Of a stretch of 40,512 nt of DNA, positions 34,955 to 40,512 are shown piece after piece (the first letter of the stretch is position 1; the number at the start of each line of letters is the position of its first letter). Position numbers and translations under genes: made by a program. The DNA is from Chitinophaga pinensis (GTDB taxonomy: Bacteria; Bacteroidota; Bacteroidia; UBA4408): contig CAMBZU010000023.1 of assembly GCA_945872355.1 (NCBI GenBank), positions 1-40,512 of the forward strand, read 5' to 3'. The notes under the pieces are model-generated. The model saw only the letters and a program-made list of their open reading frames with translations. It searched no databases and was not told the origin of the DNA.

Positions 34955-36037
34955 TTATATATTGTTGTAACCGCTAATATCCTTATACAAATTAACCATT
35001 TTATTCACATTGTTCTTCCAAAAATATTCATTTTCAACCTTTAATCTTCCTTGTAAGCCCATTTTAATTCTTAAACTTTCATCTAAAATTAACTTTTCGA
35101 GCGCATTTGCAGTTGCTATAAAATCTTTAGGAGGAACTAAAAAACCTGTTTCGTTATTTTGAACAACTTCTGGTAAACCACCTACATCAGTTGCAATTAT
35201 TGGCAAACTGCATGAAGAAGCCTCAACTGCCGCAACTCCGAATGTTTCTGAATCTAAAATAGATAAAATTGCAAAGACATCGAAACTTGACATTAGGTTG
35301 ATATACTTCTCAAAATCAGCATTTTGATTTACATAACCATGAAAGGTTACTTTGTCAAAAACACCTAACTCTTTTGCCAGCGACTCTAAAAATGATCTCA
35401 GCGGACCATCGCCAACAATTTCTAACTTAATATTATCATGCCGCTTACAAACTATTGAGAAAGCTCTAATTAAAAATTCTACTCCGTATTTTTCAGAAAG
35501 TGTTCTTACAGTAGCAATCCTAATAAAATTATCTTTAGCCAAATCACGCTTTTTAAATTTTTCAATATCAACACCAAAAGGAATGAGCGTTACATTTTTA
35601 TTTGTCAATTTTGAAATTTCTGTCTTTGTAATCTTTGACAAAACTGTAACTGCATCGGATTTTTTAAACGAACTAATTAAAAGTTGCTTCATTAAGACAT
35701 TCTTAGGACTATCGAAAATATCTGCTCCCCAACCAGTAATAACAAATGGATGAAAATTTGCTCTCGCACCAAGATATCCATAACTTGTTGCATAATGCGC
35801 GTGAATTAAATCTGGATTTATTAAACTCAGGTATTTTCTTACGGTTCTGGTGTTTAAAAAGAAATCTAATTTATTATTAAAATATATTTTTAGAGGATGA
35901 TAGGTAACTTTATCGAATTTAACTCCTCTATCAAATGAGATTACATGTAATTCAATTTCCTCAAATTCACTAATTGCCTTCACCCATTTTTGTATATGAA
36001 CACTTCCGTTCTCTCCTAATATGACAACCTTTAGCAT
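34955..36037 (-). CDS. GT4-family glycosyltransferase
   Basis: The 360-residue GT-B fold enzyme opens with VVILGENGSVHIQKWVKAIS, has DLIHAHYATSYGYLGA in the N-terminal lobe, and LIPFGVDIEKF and IATVRTLSEKYGVEFLIRAF at the start of the second. The E-x7-E motif is in DSETFGVAAVEASS, followed by PIIATDVGGLPEVVQNNETGFLV. These are the features of retaining GT4 transferases such as WcaL or PglA, which use nucleotide-activated sugars. It would add one sugar to the lipid-linked repeat unit on the cytoplasmic face. It is 13 bp after the polymerase gene and 2 bp before the acyltransferase gene. Confidence 0.92.
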   Translation of the reverse strand: MLKVVILGENGSVHIQKWVKAISEFEEIELHVISFDRGVKFDKVTYHPLKIYFNNKLDFFLNTRTVRKYLSLINPDLIHAHYATSYGYLGARANFHPFVITGWGADIFDSPKNVLMKQLLISSFKKSDAVTVLSKITKTEISKLTNKNVTLIPFGVDIEKFKKRDLAKDNFIRIATVRTLSEKYGVEFLIRAFSIVCKRHDNIKLEIVGDGPLRSFLESLAKELGVFDKVTFHGYVNQNADFEKYINLMSSFDVFAILSILDSETFGVAAVEASSCSLPIIATDVGGLPEVVQNNETGFLVPPKDFIATANALEKLILDESLRIKMGLQGRLKVENEYFWKNNVNKMVNLYKDISGYNNI

Positions 36038-36050
36038 AAAATAAATTTGT

Positions 36051-37505
36051 TTAATGAATCTCTTTTCTAGTGCAAAATGATATGAGTAATATAGGTAAAA
36101 TTACACCTTCAACGATCATGGCTTTATATGCTTCAGGCCCTGCTGTAATAAAGGTTACAATTTGACTACAGATTAAATATGGCATTAAAAACTTCAGAAA
36201 GATGATGAATTTATTTTGATATTTTAAATTTAAAAATTTGATCCTAAACGAGAATACAAATAATAACGCTAGTAATATTGCCCCTATAAAAATGCCCAAA
36301 ATTCCAAAATTAAGATACCATGCTGTAGCATGATGTATTGTATATATCTGTCCAGGAGCCGCATTTACGGACTTCGCATAATAACTATAAATATCAGGTG
36401 GTCTTTTTGCATAAACCGATCTTGGAATTATTGAACTAAATAGATAAATTAAACTTGAACCGTGCGTAATAGGTACCTTTTTTTCTAAAACGCCATACAT
36501 TGAAAAATGAGCGTAAAACAATTCATTGCTAAGGAAAAACGAGCCTAAGGCATGTTTAGACTTTGCTACGCCTGATTCTTGATTATTATTATTTTCCTTT
36601 TTAAGCGATAAACCTTGGTCATATCTTGGATGCGCCAAATTATTAATTAGTTTCGGGATACTGGTCGACCTGAAAAAATTATTCATTAGAAATATACTAA
36701 ATACAAGTAATACTATCGCTCCTAATTTTTTATAATTAATGTTTTTAAACTCATTTAATGAAATTAACAGGCAAATAACTAAACCTGAAAGTATTTCTCT
36801 TCTGTTGCCTAGCATTGCAATATATATTGAAGAAATCGAACAACATAAAAATAAAATGACAAAGCTTAATTTCTTCTTGTTGATATTGATATTGTATTTG
36901 TTATTTTTTAATATTGTAAAAGAATAAGCAATAAAAGGAATAATAATAGCAAATTCATTCGCAAGTTGATGTATAGTATAATATGGATTAGTATTGGCCC
37001 TCGTAATAATATATATCGATTTTTCATTAGCAATAGCATAAAATAGTTCTTTCCTTAAAACATAAATACTTATAAAAATAAAGAACAATGACATCAACAT
37101 TATATAGTTGGTATTGATTGAAAGTTTAAAAGGAATATGTTTCTCATTTAAATTTAATGCATCACCTAAATGTTGCTTTTTTTTCATCAATATAAGATAG
37201 GTAAATTGAAATATGAGAATGAAAAACACATAAAGTAAGCAGGCGTTTAAATAATTAAAATCGAAACTCACTTTAAATAATCTATCGAACATCGGTAAAT
37301 AATGTAATCCAATTTCGGCGCCTTTAAAGCCTAAAAATGCATCTATAGGGAAGAAAATGGCACCGCCTAATGTAAAATAGTATATAAAAAATGTACTAAT
37401 AGGCAAGGTTAAATCTCTATTTAAACGCCACATTTTCAATGCGTTTAAGAAAATTAATCCTGTGGAGCCAAGTAAAAATAAACAAAAGGTAATTAAAAAT
37501 AACAT
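36051..37505 (-). CDS. Wzy-like O-antigen/oligosaccharide polymerase
   Basis: The 484-residue protein is almost entirely hydrophobic, with about a dozen predicted membrane segments. It has a large hydrophilic loop near 285-370 (FRSTSIPKLINN, KSKHALGSFF, IIPRSVYAKRPPD), as in Wzy polymerases. The loop has a KRPPDIYSYYAK segment and the protein ends near SFCTRKEIH. No sequence signature names the family, so the call rests on topology and on position between Wzx and a glycosyltransferase. It would join lipid-linked repeat units at the periplasmic face. It begins 1 bp after the Wzx stop, so the two are certainly co-transcribed. Confidence 0.75.
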   Translation of the reverse strand: MLFLITFCLFLLGSTGLIFLNALKMWRLNRDLTLPISTFFIYYFTLGGAIFFPIDAFLGFKGAEIGLHYLPMFDRLFKVSFDFNYLNACLLYVFFILIFQFTYLILMKKKQHLGDALNLNEKHIPFKLSINTNYIMLMSLFFIFISIYVLRKELFYAIANEKSIYIITRANTNPYYTIHQLANEFAIIIPFIAYSFTILKNNKYNININKKKLSFVILFLCCSISSIYIAMLGNRREILSGLVICLLISLNEFKNINYKKLGAIVLLVFSIFLMNNFFRSTSIPKLINNLAHPRYDQGLSLKKENNNNQESGVAKSKHALGSFFLSNELFYAHFSMYGVLEKKVPITHGSSLIYLFSSIIPRSVYAKRPPDIYSYYAKSVNAAPGQIYTIHHATAWYLNFGILGIFIGAILLALLFVFSFRIKFLNLKYQNKFIIFLKFLMPYLICSQIVTFITAGPEAYKAMIVEGVILPILLISFCTRKEIH

Positions 37506-37506
37506 G

Positions 37507-38778
37507 TTAAACTAGTTTGTTTATTTTCAGTAAAGAATAGTAGGTAATTATGCCTAAAAAATTAATACTAATTGAAAATACGATTAACGTATTTGTCAGT
37601 GTAAATATATCTAAGAATTTTATAGTAAAGAGTGATACGATGAAAAATATGAAGGAAATTGAAATATTTACTGTGTTTTTAGCCTTTGCGTAAAAAGCGT
37701 CAATGATACTTCTAATTATACTAAAAACACTATAGCCAATAACCCCAGTAAATACAATTTTTAAATATAAGGCTGTATTGTTTTCAGCTGAAATACTGAA
37801 AATATTTAACACAAATTCGGCTAAAAAATTAATGGCAATGATTGAAAAAATACCAATTGAAAGCGCGAGTGCTAATAATTTACCACCGATGCGCTTTAGC
37901 TGAACAAAATCTTTATCAAATACAATTTTTGAAGCCTTTGGTAATAAAATAATATTGATTGGTGACATAAAAGCAATAATAATATTGAATAAACTTATAC
38001 AAAATGCAATATTACCAGCTTCTATAATTGAAAAATAATTTGTTGCTATAAAGGTAGGCAAGGCTATAAAGAGGCCTAAAACAACTTCTCCGGGCATTCT
38101 TTGTAAACCATAATTTGTAAGTTTGATAAAATTTTCTTTAAAAAATAAATTCTTAAAATTCAATAAGGGAATTTGAAGCAAATTTATAATCGACAGAAAA
38201 ATTATAGTTGAAACACTCAAAACAATAAAATAATCTAACATATTATCTGCAAAATAGCAACAAATGAGGGGTAAAACGCCTAAATTTATCAATTGAACCA
38301 AGCCCGACATTTTAAAATTAAACTGCCCCCTAAAAAAATTATAAACGCAAGCATGCAACATTAGACTATAAACAAATAGCAAGTTGGCAAAAATCATCTT
38401 TTTATGGAACGCATCTCCAAAAACCATGGAGGAGCAATAATCAGGAAAAAATAAAAATAAAATACTACCAAGCACCAAAAGCATCGTGACAATGATAACT
38501 GCTGTATAATGAATTTGCAACTGTTTTTGTTTTGACTCCAAGGGTAAAAATTTAGGCAATGAAACTCCTAAACCTAGCATGAGTAGGGGCATCAAAAAGC
38601 CAATCAATCGCTTACTTATTGTAAATTCTGAAAAACCCAAAGTTTCAAAGCGGATATTCACTATTCTAAAAAGCAAAATACTTATCACAAGAATTATAAA
38701 CTCTACACCAAAAGTTACAGCATAATCTATGATGATGTGTTTGCCAATTTTTAATTTAAATTTATTGATTATTCCCAT
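37507..38778 (-). CDS. Wzx-like lipid-linked oligosaccharide flippase (MOP superfamily)
   Basis: The 423-residue protein has about 12 membrane segments and reads as a polysaccharide-biosynthesis flippase. It shows an N-terminal basic stretch (GIINKFKLKIGKH), then DYAVTFGVEFIILVISILLF, LGLGVSLPKFLPLES, and PINIILLPKASKIVFDKDFVQL in the middle. That last motif (LP-x-xSK) is common to Wzx proteins. It moves undecaprenyl-linked repeat units from the cytosolic to the periplasmic leaflet. It is 13 bp behind the dimethylformamidase-like gene and 1 bp ahead of the polymerase. Confidence 0.85.
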   Translation of the reverse strand: MGIINKFKLKIGKHIIIDYAVTFGVEFIILVISILLFRIVNIRFETLGFSEFTISKRLIGFLMPLLMLGLGVSLPKFLPLESKQKQLQIHYTAVIIVTMLLVLGSILFLFFPDYCSSMVFGDAFHKKMIFANLLFVYSLMLHACVYNFFRGQFNFKMSGLVQLINLGVLPLICCYFADNMLDYFIVLSVSTIIFLSIINLLQIPLLNFKNLFFKENFIKLTNYGLQRMPGEVVLGLFIALPTFIATNYFSIIEAGNIAFCISLFNIIIAFMSPINIILLPKASKIVFDKDFVQLKRIGGKLLALALSIGIFSIIAINFLAEFVLNIFSISAENNTALYLKIVFTGVIGYSVFSIIRSIIDAFYAKAKNTVNISISFIFFIVSLFTIKFLDIFTLTNTLIVFSISINFLGIITYYSLLKINKLV

Positions 38779-38791
38779 TTCAATATTTTAA

Positions 38792-40078
38792 TTAACTTCT
38801 TAAATAATCAATGCTGTTTTTTGTGATCCGCTGAATGACACTCTTACTCAATGAATTTTTCCAACACCATTTTTCATTTCCTATGATTAGTAATTTTCCG
38901 GATTTCTCACTTCTTTTAATTAAAAATATACCTGTAACTGTTTGTTTACCATTTTGGATACTATGGTCGTATGCCAATATTTCCTTGCTAATAAAATTTG
39001 AATCGTCTTTCAAAGCAATTGGGAACCTTTTAAAATCAATATTGTCAACCGCAATTGAGTTTGTATTTTCATTATTTAGGATTATCAAAGAGTCGCTTAT
39101 AAAATTAAAAATAGGATGTGCCATTTGAATAATTTTAAATCCGCCTAAACTCTTTTCATATACATTTCTTTCATAACCCAATTCATAACTGCAGCCTATG
39201 CTGCTAATGTTGGGTTTAATTTGACTCCATAATCCTAGTGCTTTTTCAGGTTCAATTACTAATTCCTCATTTTTCCATAATTTAAAAGCTAAAGTATTAT
39301 TTTCTGGATTGTATCGAAATTTATTATTCATTAAGTTAGAACATATAGCTAAAACATTTTTTCCGTCATCAATAAAACTATCGAAGTTTTCTCTTTGCTT
39401 ACTGCTCCAGAATGATGAATACCCATAAAGAACCAACATGTTACTTTGTTGGATATTGGCTTGCTCCTCTAAATCTAAATCAGAAATATAATTAACAGAC
39501 TTGCCATGATAAGTACTATCTATCCAATTAATAAAAAAGAAAGGATTGTTTCTTAACCACAAGCCTCTTTTCAAACTTAATACTTCAGCAGCCAATCCAT
39601 CACTCGAATTACCACTATCAAAACTCTTTCCTCCTTCATTAGAAAGCGCCATAAAATTAGCGTAAGGAAAAACTACTGTAATACTATTTTTTATTTGAGT
39701 TTCCTTTACAAGAAAGGGTACAACATTGCCGAACAAATAAATTCCACTTTTCAGATTTTTTGTATTGTAAGAAAACTTATTAATGTAATTATAGCCATGC
39801 TCATATAACTTTTTATCAGAATTAGGTGTCTGCACCTTTAAATCTAAAATTAATGAATCAACTATTTTATTGTGAACATCATAAATACAAACAATCCCTT
39901 TTTTATGATCTGCTTTCGGATTCAGATAAAATTCAACATTTTGCCCTCTTTTGACGGAAAAATTTAATGTATAGCCGCTAATAATTTCGATTCTTTTCGT
40001 GTACTTTTGGTGTTTAAATACATATATTGCCGAAAAAATAAATATAAAAAAATAAACAACCCGAGTAGCAGATTTCAT
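38792..40078 (-). CDS. N,N-dimethylformamidase beta-subunit-like domain protein, membrane-anchored
   Basis: The ATG at 40078 gives 428 residues starting MKSATRVVYFFIFIFSAIYV, one membrane anchor or signal; upstream sequence to 40171 is less protein-like. A beta-sandwich (about 35-130) is followed by a domain that resembles the C-terminal part of N,N-dimethylformamidase large subunits. It has SITVVFPYANFMALSNEGG, NPFFFINWIDS, VNYISDLDLEEQANI, MLVLYGYSSFWSSKQRENFD and KNVLAICSNLMNN, i.e. a GATase-I-like fold. From memory the family motif is HDEYW; here it reads YSSFW, with Phe in place of the Tyr. Enzymatic activity is thus doubtful. It heads the Wzx/Wzy operon, 13 bp before Wzx, so a role in a surface polymer is plausible but unproven. 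Confidence 0.6.
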   Translation of the reverse strand: MKSATRVVYFFIFIFSAIYVFKHQKYTKRIEIISGYTLNFSVKRGQNVEFYLNPKADHKKGIVCIYDVHNKIVDSLILDLKVQTPNSDKKLYEHGYNYINKFSYNTKNLKSGIYLFGNVVPFLVKETQIKNSITVVFPYANFMALSNEGGKSFDSGNSSDGLAAEVLSLKRGLWLRNNPFFFINWIDSTYHGKSVNYISDLDLEEQANIQQSNMLVLYGYSSFWSSKQRENFDSFIDDGKNVLAICSNLMNNKFRYNPENNTLAFKLWKNEELVIEPEKALGLWSQIKPNISSIGCSYELGYERNVYEKSLGGFKIIQMAHPIFNFISDSLIILNNENTNSIAVDNIDFKRFPIALKDDSNFISKEILAYDHSIQNGKQTVTGIFLIKRSEKSGKLLIIGNEKWCWKNSLSKSVIQRITKNSIDYLRS

Positions 40079-40084
40079 AGTAGA

Positions 40085-40512
40085 TTGATAATACAAAATA
40101 ACATAAAAATAGTGAGCATCAGAAATAATTTTATTTGCTTTATTGCTTTTGCTTTGCCGCTCAGTAAGCAATTAGTTCCTCCTTTAATTATCTTAACTTT
40201 AATTCTATGGCTTTTTGAAGGTAAATTAAAGGAAAAAATACAAGCAGCTAAAGCAACATACATTTTACCTGCAATAAGTTTTTATCTTTTGCATCTCCTT
40301 GGCATGGTATACACTTCTGATTTAAAAGCGGGAGGTTTTGATCTTGAGCAAAAACTTACACTTGTTATGCTTCCCCTGCTTTTCCTAACAAAACAAGATT
40401 TTAATAAGGTATTATTTCATCAAATATTAAAAAGTTTTGTTTTCGGGTCTGTATTAGCAGGTATTATTTGTGTCACCAATGCATTGGTCAAGTATTATTT
40501 TTCAAATGAAAT
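40085..40512 (+). CDS. O-antigen ligase-like membrane protein (N-terminal part, cut by window edge)
   Basis: An open plus-strand frame runs to the window edge with at least 133 codons. It reads FICFIAFALPLSKQLVPPLI, LTLILWLFEGKLKEKI, YILPAISFYLLHLLGMVYTS, FDLEQKLTLVMLPLLFL and FVFGSVLAGIICVTNALVKYY. These are strings of membrane helices with the short loops of WaaL/O-antigen-ligase proteins. No ATG fits; candidate starts are a TTG at 40085 and a GTG at 40112, and the TTG is used here. The gene is divergent from the dimethylformamidase-like gene, whose ATG is only 6 bp away. It would attach the finished polymer to its lipid or protein carrier. Confidence 0.7.
   Translation, partial: MIIQNNIKIVSIRNNFICFIAFALPLSKQLVPPLIILTLILWLFEGKLKEKIQAAKATYILPAISFYLLHLLGMVYTSDLKAGGFDLEQKLTLVMLPLLFLTKQDFNKVLFHQILKSFVFGSVLAGIICVTNALVKYYFSNE

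Noticed and set aside
1-40512. tRNA, rRNA, CRISPR array, insertion sequence or prophage
   Set aside because: No cloverleaf-like stretch, rRNA-like conserved sequence, regular spacer-repeat array, transposase or integrase was found on reading both strands; small RNAs cannot be excluded by eye.

Overview
The window looks like chromosomal DNA from a member of the phylum Bacteroidota, probably near Chitinophagales/Sphingobacteriales. The evidence is low GC, PorE-like outer-envelope proteins with TPR, beta-propeller and OmpA parts, many lipoproteins, the rsfS-ftsH gene pair, and Bacteroidota-type -7 boxes (TAnnTTTG and a TAnnTTCG variant) in front of many genes. I see no rRNA, tRNA, CRISPR array, integrase or transposase, so most of it reads as ordinary core genome. 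The exception is the polysaccharide cluster at the right end.

Layout. 1-1023 (minus): the start of ftsH (cut by the window edge) behind rsfS. 1455-4844 (plus): a POT-family peptide transporter, folD, and a DinB-fold protein, with a decayed reading frame between the last two. 4967-9448 (minus): a 660-residue glycosyltransferase fused to a gutted sugar-phosphate-transferase module, a biotin carboxylase, and a phosphodiester glycosidase-like exported protein. 9605-13645: a CDF metal transporter, a small lipoprotein, and two convergent DEAD-box helicases, the first with a structured 5' leader and a clear terminator. 13694-17368 (minus): a DUF7793/STAS-like protein, a PorE-like OmpA protein and a nine-TPR protein. 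17516-19689 (plus): SixA-type phosphatase and a LysM lytic transglycosylase, followed by a repeat-bearing intergenic stretch. 19984-20883 (minus): DUF1684. 20964-27818 (plus): valS, then an apparent operon of M61 peptidase, Nudix hydrolase, an outer-membrane-type lipoprotein and an alpha/beta-hydrolase lipoprotein. 28108-30178 (minus): lpd and a small carboxypeptidase-regulatory-domain protein. 30685-34338 (plus): a tight operon of a PorE-like protein lacking OmpA, a rhomboid protease, a GmhB-like HAD phosphatase and a class IV aminotransferase. 34422-40078 (minus): a compact surface-polysaccharide operon (N,N-dimethylformamidase-like protein, Wzx flippase, Wzy polymerase, GT4 glycosyltransferase, truncated NeuD-type acyltransferase), divergent from an O-antigen-ligase-like gene that runs off the window.

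How the genes fit together. Several groups serve the envelope: surface glycan assembly (Wzx, Wzy, GT4, NeuD-like, WaaL-like, and the separate GT2 fusion), peptidoglycan turnover (lytic transglycosylase) and outer-membrane scaffolding (two PorE-like proteins, TPR protein, lipoproteins). The rest is housekeeping: translation (valS, rsfS), one-carbon and lipid metabolism (folD, accC), 2-oxoacid dehydrogenase (lpd), RNA remodelling and proteolysis.

No complete undescribed system stands out. The observations most worth a second look are the glycosyltransferase fusion that has lost the catalytic middle of its phosphoglycosyl-transferase domain, the dimethylformamidase-like protein inside a Wzx/Wzy operon, the eroded NeuD C-terminus, and a terminator plus mini-ORF in the leader of the peptide transporter.
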